Source: Tomitella gaofuii (GTDB lineage: Bacteria; Actinomycetota; Actinomycetes; Mycobacteriales; Mycobacteriaceae). Taken from it: a DNA stretch of 64,000 bases. Both the position numbers and the translations under genes were made by a program. The notes under the pieces were generated by a model. That model was given only the letters and a program-made list of their open reading frames with translations, made no database searches and had not been told where the DNA came from. The DNA lies in assembly GCF_014126825.1 (NCBI RefSeq), contig NZ_CP059900.1:2990954-3054953 (forward strand), in the 5' to 3' direction. Positions 1-10,141 of this stretch are shown one piece after another (within the stretch, counting starts at the first letter, position 1; every line of letters begins with the position of its first letter).

Positions 1-411
1 CACCGCCCGTGCGATGAGCTCGCCGACCCCGAAGCTGGTCGCATCCATGGCCGTGTCCCGATCCGGTGGCCGGCCCAGAAGCCGCAGACCGCACGCCTGA
101 GCCGACTCGATGAAGGCGGTGTCGCCCGCCCGGAGCCATCGAGCGCGGGCCGGAGCCCCCAGCGGACCGGTCACGTCCGCCCACCGTGATTCCACGTGCG
201 CCGGGCCGATGCCGCGCCGGAGCACGTCGATGAACCCCGGGCCGCCGTCCGACTGCGGCGCGAGGGCCAGTTCATCGCGCCCCCGGGCGCGGGCCCACCC
301 CTCCGCCATCGCGGACGCCGCCGCGGCGGCGGTGAGCGTCCCGCCGAACCCGTCGGGCGCCACCAGCACGCGGAGCGGACGCGTGCGGGGTACACGGCGC
401 ATCGCCTCCAT
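1..411 (-). CDS. Glycerate kinase, C-terminus cut by window edge
   Basis: Reading the minus strand from the ATG at 411 gives a frame open to the window edge that begins MEAMRRVPRTRPLRVLVAPD and continues GFGGTLTAAAAASAMAEGW, the typical start of the GlxK/GarK glycerate kinase family (D-glycerate + ATP to phosphoglycerate). Further landmarks are SDGGPGFIDVL and FIESAQACGLRLL. Only the first 137 residues lie in the window, so the rest cannot be checked. A second in-frame ATG at 402 is equally usable as start. It is divergent from the DUF3043 gene and matches the position of Rv2205c in mycobacterial gene order, which supports the call. Substrate position (2- or 3-phosphoglycerate product) is not decidable here. 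Confidence 0.85.
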   Translation of the reverse strand, partial: MEAMRRVPRTRPLRVLVAPDGFGGTLTAAAAASAMAEGWARARGRDELALAPQSDGGPGFIDVLRRGIGPAHVESRWADVTGPLGAPARARWLRAGDTAFIESAQACGLRLLGRPPDRDTAMDATSFGVGELIARAV

Positions 412-500
412 CCCTCCACGGTAGCCGGACCGCGCCGGGCGCCGGCCAGGATCGTCGACCAGGGTCAGGGCCAAGGGCGCCGTCCCTATAGCCTGATGGG

Positions 501-1220
501 GTGAAGTTTCTGCGCCGCGGGGCATCGGATGCACAGCCGACGCCCGACGATCCCGCCTCGGACACCGCCGACTCCCCGGACGACTCCCCCGCCCCGGACA
601 CGGGCGACGCCTCGGACGGAGGCTCCGACCGTGCCGGCGGCGGAAGGGTCACCGAGGGGAAGGGCCGGCCCACCCCCAAGCGCAACGCCTCCGAGAAGCG
701 CCGCGGCCCCGTCGGGCCCGCCCCGATGACGGCGAAGGAGGCGCGCGCCCGCCGCCGCACCCACCGCGACGGGTCCAAGAAGTCCCGCGAGGAACGCAAG
801 GCCGAGTCGGCGGAGCGGCGCGCCGCGATGGCCGACCGGCGCGAGCGCATGATGGCGGGCGAAGAGAAGTTCCTGCCCGCGCGCGACCGGGGCCCGGAGC
901 GCCGCTACGTCCGCAATATCGTCGACTCCCGCCGTCACCTGGTGGGCCTGTTCATGCCGCTGGCCATCGTCATGATCCTGTCGCTGTTCCTCGCACCGAA
1001 CATCCAGGCCCTGGTCAGCTTGTTCATGCTCATCATGGTCGTGCTGATGATGATCGAGGGCTTCTTCTTGAGCCGGCGCACCTACGCCCGCGTCGCCGAG
1101 CGGTATCCGGACGTGGCGGACAGCCGCTTCTCGCTGGGCTGGTACGCGTTCGTGCGCGCGTCGCAGCTGCGGCGCATGCGCACCCCGCGTCCGGAGGTCT
1201 CCGTCGGCGATGAGGTCTGA
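501..1220 (+). CDS. DUF3043 membrane protein (Rv2206-like)
   Basis: GTG start; 239 residues. The N-terminal half is disordered and highly charged (Asp/Pro-rich, then Lys/Arg-rich) and contains the family signature [13 protein letters not shown] at about residues 49-61. Two adjacent hydrophobic segments at about residues 148-190 ([20 protein letters not shown] and the following [19 protein letters not shown]) make a membrane hairpin, followed by a short basic tail. Function unknown; the family is confined to actinobacteria and sits next to the cobalamin genes in mycobacteria as here. Its end overlaps the cobT start by 11 bp, so the two are probably co-transcribed and translationally coupled. 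Confidence 0.85.
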   Translation: MKFLRRGASDAQPTPDDPASDTADSPDDSPAPDTGDASDGGSDRAGGGRVTEGKGRPTPKRNASEKRRGPVGPAPMTAKEARARRRTHRDGSKKSREERKAESAERRAAMADRRERMMAGEEKFLPARDRGPERRYVRNIVDSRRHLVGLFMPLAIVMILSLFLAPNIQALVSLFMLIMVVLMMIEGFFLSRRTYARVAERYPDVADSRFSLGWYAFVRASQLRRMRTPRPEVSVGDEV

Positions 1221-2337
1221 GGTGGGCGCGGCCGCGGCGGAGCTCGGTGCGACCTTCCCCACCGTCATTCCGCCGGATGCACAGGTGCTGCGCGACGCGC
1301 AGGCCCGCCAGCGTGAGCTCACCAAACCGCCCGGCTCGCTCGGGCGGCTGGAGGACGTGGCCTGCTGGGTCGCCGCGTGCCAGGGTCAGTGCCCGCCACG
1401 CGCACTCACGCGGGTGCGCGTCGTCGTCTTCGCCGGCGACCACGGGATCGCCCGTGCCGGCGTCTCGGCTTTCCCGCCCGATGTGACCGCGCAGATGGTG
1501 CAGAACTTCCGCCGGGGCGGTGCCGCCGTCAACGCGATCGCGGACGCCGTCGGCGCCGGTGTGCGGGTGGTCGACATGGCGGTCGACGACGGCTTCCCCG
1601 GCGCGGATTCCGGCGCCGGTGAGGTCGGCGCTCCGGCAGCGGGAGGAGACCCGGTGCGGGCGTACAAGGTGCGCTCCTCGTCGGGAAGCATCGACCGGGA
1701 GGACGCGCTGACCGCCGCGGAGACGATCGCGGCCATCGGCGCCGGCCGCGCCATCGCGGACGAAGAGGTGGACGCCGGGACCGACCTGCTCATCGCCGGC
1801 GACATGGGCATCGGCAACACCACGCCGGCCACGGCGATCGTCGCCACCCTGACCGGCCTGGAACCGGTGGTGGCGGTGGGACGCGGCACCGGCATCGACG
1901 ACGCCGCGTGGATGCGCAAGACCGCGGCGATCCGCGACGCGATGTTCCGCGCCCGGCACTTCGTCGGCGACCCGGTCGCGCTGCTGCGGACGATCGGCGG
2001 GGCGGATCTCGCGGCGATGGCCGGGTTCCTCGCCCAGGCGGCGGTGCGCCGCACGCCCGTGGTCCTCGACGGTCTCATCGCCACTGCTGCGGCGCTGGTG
2101 GCCGCGCAGCTCGCCCCGGGCTGCGCGGACTGGTGGCTCGCGGGCCATCGTTCCGTGGAGCCGGCGCACGACGCGGCGCTCGAACGGCTGCACAAGCCGC
2201 CCTTGCTCGATTTCGGCATGCGGCTGGGCGAGGGCACCGGGGCGCTCACGGCCGTTCCCGTGGTGCGCGCGGCGGTCGCCACGCTGTCGAACATGTCGAC
2301 ATTCGCCGACGCCGGCGTCTCCGGTGCCGCGGACTGA
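1210..2337 (+). CDS. cobT: Nicotinate-nucleotide-dimethylbenzimidazole phosphoribosyltransferase
   Basis: CobT makes alpha-ribazole phosphate from dimethylbenzimidazole and nicotinate mononucleotide, the lower-ligand branch of cobalamin assembly. The 375-residue product has the family N-terminus [15 protein letters not shown], the FAGDHGIA block, [14 protein letters not shown], and near the C-terminus RLGEGTGA, whose Glu corresponds to the catalytic base of the family. Start is the ATG at 1210, inside the preceding gene; its stop lies inside cobS (14-bp overlap). Mycobacteria usually have cobU just before cobT; here no cobU is present in the window, so the GTP:adenosylcobinamide step must be encoded elsewhere. 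Confidence 0.95.
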   Translation: MRSEVGAAAAELGATFPTVIPPDAQVLRDAQARQRELTKPPGSLGRLEDVACWVAACQGQCPPRALTRVRVVVFAGDHGIARAGVSAFPPDVTAQMVQNFRRGGAAVNAIADAVGAGVRVVDMAVDDGFPGADSGAGEVGAPAAGGDPVRAYKVRSSSGSIDREDALTAAETIAAIGAGRAIADEEVDAGTDLLIAGDMGIGNTTPATAIVATLTGLEPVVAVGRGTGIDDAAWMRKTAAIRDAMFRARHFVGDPVALLRTIGGADLAAMAGFLAQAAVRRTPVVLDGLIATAAALVAAQLAPGCADWWLAGHRSVEPAHDAALERLHKPPLLDFGMRLGEGTGALTAVPVVRAAVATLSNMSTFADAGVSGAAD

Positions 2338-3121
2338 CGGGGACGACGGCCGCCCGCACCGGCTCCGCAGCGTTCTCGACGGCCCCACGCTGGCGCTGTC
2401 CTGGCTGACGGTGCTGCCCGTCCCCGCTCCCCGCGGCCGGATCGACAGGACGCGCGCCCGCCGCGCCATCGCCTCCGCCCCGGCCGTGGGCGCGCTGCTG
2501 GGCGCGGCCGCCGCCGGAGTGCTCTGGTGCGCACTGGCGGCGGGGATGGCCCCCGCGCTCGCTGGTCTGGCCACCGTCGGGTTGCTGGCGCTGGCCACCC
2601 GGGGCATGCACGTGGACGGGCTGGCCGACACCGTCGACGGGCTCGGATGTTACGGGCCGCCCGAGCGTGCTCTCGAGGTGATGCGCTCCGGCGGGGCAGG
2701 GCCGTTCGGCGTGGCCGCGCTGGTGGTCGTCCTCGGCTGCCAGGCCCTCGCGTTGGGGGTGTTGGCCGACGCGTCGCGGTGGGCCGCCATCGCGGTCGCC
2801 GTCGCCGTGGGACGCGTGGCCGTCGTCGTCGCATGCCGCCGCGGCATCGCACCGGCCGCTGCCGGCGGCTTCGGCGGACTCGTCGCCGGCACGCAACGGG
2901 CCGGCGTGCTCGCCGCCTGGTCCGTCGTGGCCGCCGCCGCGGCGGTGGTCGCGGTGCCGGAACGGATGTGGCAGGGGCCGGCCGTCGTCCTCGTCGTCCT
3001 GACCGCGGCCGTCGCCTTCACCGCCCACTGCGCCCGGCGCTTCGGCGGCATCACCGGGGATGTCCTGGGCGCCGTCATCGAGGGCGCCGTGGCGATCGCC
3101 GCGGGGGCCCTGACGCTCTGA
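2324..3121 (+). CDS. cobS: Adenosylcobinamide-GDP ribazoletransferase (cobalamin synthase)
   Basis: CobS (also CobV) is the integral-membrane enzyme that joins adenosylcobinamide-GDP to alpha-ribazole (phosphate), the last step of B12 assembly. The 265-residue product shows the diagnostic loop [19 protein letters not shown] at about residues 94-112, then [12 protein letters not shown], and several Ala/Val-rich membrane helices. GTG start, overlapping the end of cobT by 14 bp, so the pair forms one translational unit. It converges with ilvE across about 60 bp with no clear intrinsic terminator. Confidence 0.93.
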   Translation: MPRTDGDDGRPHRLRSVLDGPTLALSWLTVLPVPAPRGRIDRTRARRAIASAPAVGALLGAAAAGVLWCALAAGMAPALAGLATVGLLALATRGMHVDGLADTVDGLGCYGPPERALEVMRSGGAGPFGVAALVVVLGCQALALGVLADASRWAAIAVAVAVGRVAVVVACRRGIAPAAAGGFGGLVAGTQRAGVLAAWSVVAAAAAVVAVPERMWQGPAVVLVVLTAAVAFTAHCARRFGGITGDVLGAVIEGAVAIAAGALTL

Positions 3122-3185
3122 GGCGCTCCGCCCGACCGCATCGCGTCGATCCGTGCCGGGCCACGGTGCGCCGGGTCACGGGCCG

Positions 3186-4316
3186 TCAGGCCAGCCGGGT
3201 CATCCAGCCGTGCGTGTCCGCGAAGGTGCCCCGCTGGATGCCGGTGAGGGTGTCCCGCAGCGCCCGCGTGACCTCGCCCGCCTCGCCGTCGGCCACGGTG
3301 AACTCGCCGGAAGCGTGCTTGACCGTCCCGACGGGGGTGATCACCGCCGCCGTGCCGCAGGCGAAGACCTCGGTGATCTCGCCGGAGGCGCAGCCGCGCT
3401 CCCACTCGTCGGCGCTGATGCGGCGCTGCTCCACGCCGTAACCCGCGTCCGCCGCCAGCTGCAGCAGCGAGTCCCGGGTGATGCCCGGCAGCAGCGAACC
3501 GGACAGCTCCGGGGTGACCAGGCGCGCGTCCGAGCCGGAGCCGAAGACGAAGAACAGGTTCATCCCGCCCATCTCCTCGATGTACTCGCGCTCGACGGCG
3601 TCGAGCCAGACCACCTGGTCGCAGCCCTGCTCCGCAGCTTGCGCCTGCGCGATCAGAGAGGCAGCGTAGTTTCCGCCGAACTTGGCCGCCCCCGTGCCGC
3701 CGGGGGCGGCGCGCACGTACTCGTGCGAGAGCCACACGCTCACCGGCTTGATGCCGCGCGGGAAGTACGCGCCGGCAGGCGAGGCGATGAGCACGTACCG
3801 GTAGTCGTCGGACGGGCGTACGCCCAGCCCCACGTCGGTGGCGAGCATGAACGGCCGCAGATACAGCGATTCCTCGCCGCCGGCCGGCGGCACCCACGCG
3901 GAGTCGACCGCGAGCAGCTGCCGCAGCGATTCGAGGAAGAGCTCCTCGGGCAGATCGGCCATCGCGAGGCGCTCCGCGGACGCGCGGAACCGGCGGGCGT
4001 TGGCGTCCGGACGGAACGAATGGATGCCGCCGCCCTCGTGCCGGTAGGCCTTGAGCCCTTCGAAGATGGACTGGCCGTAGTGCAGCACCGTCGCGGCCGG
4101 GTCGAACGTCAACGGCTCGTAAGGGCCCACCACCGCGTGGTGCCAGCCCTCTTCGGGCGAAAAGTCGACGGTGACCATGTGGTCTGTGAAGAACTTCCCG
4201 AAGCCGGGGGCGGCCAGTACGCGCTCGCGCTCGACGTCCGAATGCGGTGCGGGATGCGGTGTATGCGCGAATTCGGGAAGACCGGTCATGCGCGTCATCG
4301 TATCGCAGGCGGTCAT
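3186..4316 (-). CDS. ilvE: Branched-chain amino acid aminotransferase (class IV, PLP)
   Basis: Interconverts Leu/Ile/Val and their 2-oxo acids with 2-oxoglutarate/glutamate. Nearly every fold-type IV landmark is present: [43 protein letters not shown] (PLP lysine), [30 protein letters not shown]. The C-terminus [20 protein letters not shown] matches mycobacterial IlvE closely. I place the start at the ATG at 4316 because it overlaps the gcvT stop as ATGA, implying coupling; this gives 376 residues. An ATG at 4298 (370 residues, closer to the 368 of M. tuberculosis IlvE) is a real alternative; neither has a strong ribosome site. Confidence 0.94.
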   Translation of the reverse strand: MTACDTMTRMTGLPEFAHTPHPAPHSDVERERVLAAPGFGKFFTDHMVTVDFSPEEGWHHAVVGPYEPLTFDPAATVLHYGQSIFEGLKAYRHEGGGIHSFRPDANARRFRASAERLAMADLPEELFLESLRQLLAVDSAWVPPAGGEESLYLRPFMLATDVGLGVRPSDDYRYVLIASPAGAYFPRGIKPVSVWLSHEYVRAAPGGTGAAKFGGNYAASLIAQAQAAEQGCDQVVWLDAVEREYIEEMGGMNLFFVFGSGSDARLVTPELSGSLLPGITRDSLLQLAADAGYGVEQRRISADEWERGCASGEITEVFACGTAAVITPVGTVKHASGEFTVADGEAGEVTRALRDTLTGIQRGTFADTHGWMTRLA

Positions 4317-5455
4317 CGGACCCGGCTCGGCAGGAACGGCGGCGAAACCACCTCGCACCGCAGCCCGCGGCCGCGCACGTCCACGGTCACGACGTCGCCC
4401 GCCCGCGGCGCGGTCCGTGCATCCACCAATGCCAGTGCGATCCCCGCGCCGAGGGTCGGCGAGTACGTGCCGGACGTGCAGACGCCCAGCACCGCCCCGT
4501 CGCTGCCCCGGACCTCCTGCCCCGGGCGGGGGATGCCCCTGCCGACGGCCCGCAGAGCGCGGAGCCTGCGCGGCGCGCCGCCCTCGCGCATCGCGCGGAG
4601 CGCGGCGCGCCCGCGGAAGGCGGGCTTGTCCCAGGCGACGGCCCAGCCGCACCGCGCCTCGAGCGGCGAAATACTCTCGGAGAGTTCGTGTCCGTGCAGC
4701 GGATACGCCATCTCGGTACGCAGTGTGTCGCGCGCACCGAGACCCGCGAGGACCCCGCCCTGGTCGTCGACCGCCGTGTGCAGCGCGTCGAACACCGCGC
4801 CGGCCTGCGCCCACGGGACGATCACCTCATACCCGCGCTCGCCGGTGTAGCCCGTGCGCCCCACGCGCAGATCCACCGGCGCACCGCCCACCGCCACGGT
4901 GCGGTCGGCGAACCGCATGTAGTCCATCTCCACCGGCAACCCCACGGCCGCCAGCACCGCGGGCGAATGCGGACCCTGCACCGCGAGCACCGCCCGTGCG
5001 CGGTGCCCGTCGACCACCTCCACCCCGGTGGGCGCGCCCGCGCGCAGCACCGCCGCGACCGCCTGCGCGTTGGCCGCGTTGGGCACCAGGAACACCTCGT
5101 CGGCGCCGACCCGGTAGGCGAGCATGTCGTCCACGACGCCGCCGTCCTCGGTGCAGCAGAGCGTGTACTGGGCTGCGCCGTCGCCGAGCGCACCGAGGTC
5201 CGCGGTGAGCACGGTGTCGGCGTACGCCGCCGCGCCGGGTCCCCGCACCGTCAGCTTGCCCAGATGGGAGACGTCGAACAGTCCCACCCGCTCGCGCACG
5301 CCGGTGTGCTCGGCGACGACCCCGGTGAAGGAGATCGGCATCTCCCAGCCGCCGAACCCGCCGAACGTCGCGCCGAGCGCCGCGTGCCTGTCCTGCAGCG
5401 GACCGTGCTGCAGGCCGTGCCGCGGGCCGGAGGCCGCGGCGTCCGTGGAGTCCAT
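4313..5455 (-). CDS. gcvT: Glycine cleavage system T protein (aminomethyltransferase)
   Basis: GcvT transfers the aminomethyl carbon from lipoyl-GcvH to tetrahydrofolate, releasing ammonia. The 380-residue product has the family N-terminus ([17 protein letters not shown]), [16 protein letters not shown], the folate-site segment [30 protein letters not shown] and a C-terminal barrel with [20 protein letters not shown]. The ATG at 5455 is the only start consistent with family length. Its stop overlaps the ilvE start (ATGA), so gcvT-ilvE form one minus-strand unit divergent from pepB. I see no glycine-riboswitch-like fold in the short upstream region. Confidence 0.94.
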   Translation of the reverse strand: MDSTDAAASGPRHGLQHGPLQDRHAALGATFGGFGGWEMPISFTGVVAEHTGVRERVGLFDVSHLGKLTVRGPGAAAYADTVLTADLGALGDGAAQYTLCCTEDGGVVDDMLAYRVGADEVFLVPNAANAQAVAAVLRAGAPTGVEVVDGHRARAVLAVQGPHSPAVLAAVGLPVEMDYMRFADRTVAVGGAPVDLRVGRTGYTGERGYEVIVPWAQAGAVFDALHTAVDDQGGVLAGLGARDTLRTEMAYPLHGHELSESISPLEARCGWAVAWDKPAFRGRAALRAMREGGAPRRLRALRAVGRGIPRPGQEVRGSDGAVLGVCTSGTYSPTLGAGIALALVDARTAPRAGDVVTVDVRGRGLRCEVVSPPFLPSRVR

Positions 5456-5654
5456 GCCCCGACAGTATCGCCGCGAAGGCCACCGGCGTGGTCGATACGA
5501 TGGCCCCGTGCACCCGCCGGCCCGTTCCGGCGGGCCTGCACCGGCCGCTCCGGAAGCGGAGCGCGCCGCATCGCCCCGTCCGGCAAGGCGACCCCGCCGG
5601 CAGGACCTCCCGTCCTGCAGGACGCCGCCGGCCACGACCCACCAGGAGCCGCAA

Positions 5655-7225
5655 GTGAGTGCCTCGCACACCGCCCCCGCTTCGTCGACGTTCCCCGCAC
5701 CGGCACCCCGGCTCGCCGCGGTGACCGCCGTCGACCCCGCCGCCGAGGTCCTCGTGGTGGGCCTATCCAAGGGGGAGGAGGGGCCGTTCCTGGCAGATCT
5801 CGGCCCGCTGTCCGGCGGGCTCGCCGCCGACGTGCTCGCACGGCTGGAGTCGGTGGGCGCGGACGGCGCCGCCGCCACGGTGCACCGGGTTCCGGCCCCG
5901 CCGGAGCTCGGGGTGGCGAGCGTCCTCGCCGTGGGCCTCGGCGATGCCGCCGAACCGCCGGCGGAGCCCGACGACGCTGCCGCGGCGAGGCGGAAGAGCG
6001 TCTCCGCCAGGCCGCGGGCACCGCCGCACGGGCGCTCGACGGCGTGGAGCACGCGGTCACCACGCTGTCGCTGCGCGGGGCGGGCCCCACAGCCGAGGGC
6101 TTCGTGCTGGGCGCGTACCGGTACACCGCATTCAAGTCCGCCCCAGGCCCGTCGCCCGTAGGGCGGGTCGACCTCCTGGTGCCGGACGCGGGCGGGTCCG
6201 ACGACGGCGTGGGCGCGGATCCCGCCGCGCAGGTCGAGCACGCCGCGGCCGTCGCCGCCGCCGTCGTCGTGGCCCGGGACTTCGTCAACACCCCGCCCAG
6301 CCACCTGTATCCGGCCGAGTTCGCCGACCGTGCACGCGCCCTGGGCACGGCCACGGGCCTGGACGTCGAGGTGCTCGACGAGGACGCCCTGGCCGAGGGC
6401 GGCTACGGCGGGATCCTGGGCGTCGGCAAAGGTTCGTCCCGCCCGCCGCGCCTGGTGCGGATGGCCCACCGGGGCGGTCAGGCGTCAGGGCCCGGCGTCG
6501 CCTTGGTCGGCAAGGGTGTCACCTTCGACTCCGGCGGCATCTCCATCAAGCCGGCCGCGGGCATGGAGAACATGACCTCCGACATGGGCGGCGCCGCGGC
6601 GGTGGTCGCCACCGTGGTGCTCGCCGCCCAGCTGGGCATCCCGCTCGACGTCACCGCGTACGTCCCCATGGCGGAGAATCTCCCGTCGGCCACCGCCCAG
6701 CGGCCCGGAGACGTACTCACCCAGTACGACGGCACCACGGTCGAGGTCATCAACACCGACGCCGAGGGGCGGCTCATCCTGGCCGACGCCATCGCACGCG
6801 CCTGCGAGGACTCGCCCGCCTACCTCATCGACACCGCGACGCTCACCGGCGCGCAGATGGTGGCACTGGGTTCACGCACCCCCGGCGTGATGGGCACCGA
6901 CGAGTTCCGCGACCGTGTCGCCCGGATCTCCCGGACCGTCGGCGAGAACGGCTGGCCCATGCCCCTGAGCGAGGAACTGCGCGCCGACTTGGATTCGAAG
7001 GTGGCCGACCTGGCCAACGTCACCAATCACCGTTGGGGCGGCATGCTCGTGGCCGGGCTGTTCCTGCGCGAGTTCGTCGCCGACGGCGTCCAGTGGGCGC
7101 ACCTCGACGTGGCGGGGCCCGCCTACAACACCGGCGGCCCGTTCGGCTACACGGGCAAGGGCGGCACCGGCGTGCCGGTGCGCACCATGATCGCCGTGCT
7201 CGAGGACATCGCCGCGAACGGATGA
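5655..7225 (+). pseudogene. pepB: Leucyl aminopeptidase (M17), one-base frameshift
   Basis: M17 aminopeptidase removes N-terminal residues using two metal ions. The N-terminal domain ([20 protein letters not shown] to [17 protein letters not shown]) reads from the GTG at 5655, but the rest ([20 protein letters not shown] onward) is in the frame one base earlier, so one base is missing near 5984 in a GCGGCG context where GGG is expected. The catalytic domain is otherwise intact: [38 protein letters not shown] (metal ligands and catalytic Arg). Either a genuine recent inactivation or a sequencing error in a G run. Upstream, TACGAT at 5496-5501 could be a -10 box. The ribosome site is CAGGAGCC. 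Confidence 0.85.
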
Positions 7226-7292
7226 CGCCCGGCCGCCCGCCGCGTGCCCGTGCGGGTGCGCGGCAGGCGCGTGCGGCCCGGTGGGCCGGCGT

Positions 7293-7688
7293 TCATTCCA
7301 CCGGATCACGCTCCGAGGAGCCGCGCCCCGAGCCCGGTCCCCCGAGCAGTTCCGCGCGCAGTTCGCGGCGCCGCCGGATCCGCGCGCGCTCGATGTGATC
7401 ACGCATGCGCTGCGGGTAGCCGACCTTGGTCACGTCGTAGATCGGGATGGCGGCCTCGCGGCCCACCCGCGCGGCACCGCGGGCGCCACCGGGCGCCCGC
7501 CGGGTCCAACTTCCGTCCTTGTCGACGAGGACGATCGTCACCGCGTTGAAGGAGTTCTCCGGCTCCACGAACCCTTCCACGCCCTCGTGGGACGTGGCCC
7601 AGGCCACCAGGTACGCGCGGTCCGTGTCGGTGCGCGCGCGCTTCTCCTTGGCCGCCTGCCCGCCGAACAACCCGTCCAACAACCCCAT
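7293..7688 (-). CDS. Conserved actinobacterial protein of unknown function
   Basis: 131 residues, start ATG at 7688. The product begins MGLLDGLFGG and includes RAYLVAWATSHEGVEGFVEP, VTIVLVDKDGSWTRR, AIPIYDVTKVGYPQRMRDHI and an Arg-rich tail. The mixed alpha/beta segments and a well-formed hydrophobic core argue for a real soluble protein, and neighbours of pepB/dlaT in related actinobacteria often include such a gene (from memory). No catalytic motif is recognisable. It converges with pepB. Confidence 0.7.
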   Translation of the reverse strand: MGLLDGLFGGQAAKEKRARTDTDRAYLVAWATSHEGVEGFVEPENSFNAVTIVLVDKDGSWTRRAPGGARGAARVGREAAIPIYDVTKVGYPQRMRDHIERARIRRRRELRAELLGGPGSGRGSSERDPVE

Positions 7689-8193
7689 CGAGCAACCCCA
7701 TCGTCACGTTGACAATCCTCGTGGCGCCTCCTGGCGCCTCGCCGCACCCGCCTCGCGCCGACACGTACCCGGATTCCCGCACAATTCTGCCACCGGAACC
7801 GGGGGGCACGCCGCGCCGCCCGGATCCGCCGCACACCGAGTACGCAGCGGTCGGCGGAACGCGCCGCCCCGTTCCTGCACGAGGGAAACGAACCTACCGG
7901 CGGGTCGGTTTCGATGCGCGACTTGTACAGCACACCCACCACGAGCACAAATCGCGCACGGGTGCAAGGATGGACGCCGGAGATGCCCGACGGCTCCGGC
8001 AACGGCAGCGCGGGTGCGGCCTTGCGACGACGACGAGCAACGCCCGCCCGCAGAGCCCGTGCCGCTCTTCGGCAAAACGGCACCTCCAGGCCCACCGGCC
8101 AGCCCACAATGAAACCGTGCCCGCCGACCGGGCAGCAGCACGGCGCAGAGCGACCCCGAAGAACACATACACAACTTTCAGGAGTCAGACGAC
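7689..8193. other. Gene-free spacer before dlaT
   Basis: About 505 bp between divergent genes. Open frames here are short and compositionally unconvincing on both strands. The only supported element is a good ribosome site (CAGGAG) 11 bp before the dlaT ATG. The promoter of dlaT and that of the 131-residue gene must lie here, but I cannot place them with confidence. Confidence 0.5.
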
Positions 8194-8298
8194 ATGGCCT
8201 TCTCCGTCCAGATGCCGGCCCTCGGCGAGAGCGTCACCGAAGGGACCGTCACGAGGTGGCTCAAGCAGGAGGGCGACACGGTAGAGGTCGACGAGCCC

Positions 8299-8748
8299 CT
8301 GCTGGAGGTCTCCACCGACAAGGTCGACACCGAGATCCCCTCCCCCGCGGCCGGCGTTCTCACCAAGATCGTCGCGCAGGAGGACGACGTCGTCGAGGTC
8401 GGCGGCGAGCTCGCCTCCATCGGCGACGCCGGTGAGTCTCCTCAGAGTCAACCGGCACAGCAGCAGCAGGAGGAGGCCCCTGCGGCGCAGCAGGACTCCG
8501 CACCCCAGCAGGACTCGGCGCCCCAGCAGGACTCGGCACCCCAGCAGGACTCGGCACCCCAGCAGGGTTCCGGCGGCAACGCAGGCGGCGCCGATGACGG
8601 TAGCCCGGTGACGATGCCCGAGCTCGGCGAGTCCGTCACCGAGGGCACCGTCACCCGGTGGCTCAAGTCGATCGGCGACGACGTGGCGGTGGATGAGCCG
8701 CTGCTGGAGGTCTCCACCGACAAGGTCGACACCGAGATCCCCTCCCCC
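8299..8748 (+). repeat. Two identical 48-bp copies within dlaT lipoyl domains
   Basis: Positions 8299-8346 and 8701-8748 are identical over 48 bp; each encodes [16 protein letters not shown], the lipoyl-lysine hairpin. Flanking codons of the two domains differ synonymously, so identity here is greater than in the surroundings, pointing to strong constraint or gene conversion between the domains. Confidence 0.85.
8485..8570 (+). repeat. 18-bp tandem repeat in dlaT linker
   Basis: About 4.7 copies of an 18-bp unit close to CCCCAGCAGGACTCGGCA, encoding repeated [12 protein letters not shown] hexapeptides between the two lipoyl domains. The unit length is a multiple of three, so copy-number change would only lengthen or shorten the flexible linker. 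Confidence 0.85.
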
Positions 8749-10074
8749 ATCGCCGGCACCCTGTTGGAGATCACCGCACAGGAGGACGAGGTCGTCGAGG
8801 TCGGCGGACAGCTCGGCGTCATCGGCTCCGGCTCCGCGGGATCCGAACAGCAGCAACCGCAGTCCCAGCCGCAGGCGCAGCCGCAACAGCAGCAGGCGCC
8901 TGCTCAGCCCGCACCCGCGCAGCAAGAGGCACCCCGGCCGCAGGCCCCCGCCCAGCCGGCCCCCGCGCAGCAGCCGCCGGCACCGGAGGCACCGAAGCAG
9001 CCGGCCCCGGCGCCGAAGGCCCCGCAGCAGCCGGCCGCACAGCCCGCGGCCACCGCACCGGCCTCGTCGGGCAGCACGCCGTACGTCACCCCGCTGGTCC
9101 GCAAGCTCGCGGGCGAGCACGGAGTGGACCTGAACGCCGTGCGCGGCACGGGCGTCGGCGGCCGCATCCGCAAGCAGGACGTACTGGCCGCAGCCGAGGA
9201 CAAGAAGGCCGCCGCGGCGGCCCCCGCGGCCGCCCCCCGCCGCCTCCGGGTCCGGCGCTCCGGCCTCCGCGCCCCGGCCGGAGCTCGCCCACCTGCCCGG
9301 GACCACGCAGAAGGCCAACCGCATCCGGCAGATCACGGCGATCAAGACGCTCGAGTCGCTGCAGACCACCGCCCAGCTCACCCAGACCCACGAGGTCGAC
9401 ATGAGCCGGGTGGCCGCTCTGCGCACGCAGGCCAAGGCGTCCTTCGCCGAGCGGGAGGGCGTCAATCTGACGTTCCTCCCGTTCTTCGCCAAGGCGGTGG
9501 TCGAGGCTCTCAAGGCACACCCCAACGTCAACGCCAGTTACGACGCGGACGCCAAGGAGATCACCTACTACTCGGCGGTGCACCTCGGCATCGCGGTGGA
9601 CACCGAGCAGGGACTGCTCTCGCCCGTCATCCACAACGCGAGCGACCTGTCGCTCGCCGGGCTCGCACGCGCCATCGCCGACATCGCCGACCGCGCCCGC
9701 GGCGGCGGCCTCAAGCCGGACGAGCTCACCGGCGGCACGTTCACGATCACCAACATCGGCAGCCAGGGTGCGCTGTTCGATACGCCGATCCTCGTCCCGC
9801 CGCAGGCCGCGATGCTGGGCACCGGCGCCATCGTCAAGCGCCCCGCAGTGGTCAAGGACGACGCGGGCAACGAATCGCTCGGCATCCGGTCGATGTGCTA
9901 TCTGCCTCTCACCTACGACCACCGCCTGGTGGACGGCGCGGACGCGGGGCGCTTCGTCAGCACCATCCGCCAACGGCTCGAGGAAGGCGCGTTCGAGGCC
10001 GACCTGGGCCTCTAGGGGGTCGGCCCGCGCACGGGCCGTCCCCGCGCCTGCGCGCGCGACCGCAGTAACCCACC

Positions 10075-10112
10075 GCACCCGGGTCGTCATCGATACGATG
10101 AGACCCGGGTGC
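10075..10112. promoter_or_regulatory. 38-bp nested palindrome between dlaT and epimerase gene
   Basis: Outer arms GCACCCGGGTC (10075-10085) and GACCCGGGTGC (10102-10112) are perfect complements; inside them CATCG-ATA-CGATG forms a second perfect arm pair. Together they fold into one long hairpin with two small bulges. There is no T tract after it. It may be a terminator of dlaT, an operator (TACGAT inside could be a -10 box), or a 5'-UTR structure of the gene 30 bp downstream. Confidence 0.6.
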
Positions 10113-10141
10113 TGTGCGTCCACAGGAAGGGGTGCCGTGCG

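Larger units (their letters stand above)
8194..10015 (+). pseudogene. dlaT: 2-oxoacid dehydrogenase E2 (dihydrolipoyl acyltransferase), one-base frameshift
   Basis: E2 core of the pyruvate (and in mycobacteria also PNR/P) complex, equivalent to Rv2215 DlaT/SucB. Two lipoyl domains (about residues 1-77 and 136-213), each with the lipoylated lysine in [14 protein letters not shown], are joined by Gln/Pro/Ala linkers; a peripheral subunit-binding domain follows ([20 protein letters not shown] and [13 protein letters not shown]). After AAAAPAAAP the frame is lost: an extra C in the six-C run 9233-9238 shifts the catalytic domain ([20 protein letters not shown] to [14 protein letters not shown] with catalytic His) into the next frame, ending at 10015. 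The enzyme is normally important for growth, so a base-call error in the C run is a serious alternative to true gene loss. Confidence 0.85.

Noticed and set aside
5456-5654. Glycine riboswitch upstream of gcvT
   Set aside because: The leader is short and none of the conserved glycine-aptamer segments is present.
7704-8190. Several open frames in the spacer before dlaT
   Set aside because: All are low-complexity Arg/Pro-rich, lack ribosome sites and overlap one another; none shows domain-like features.
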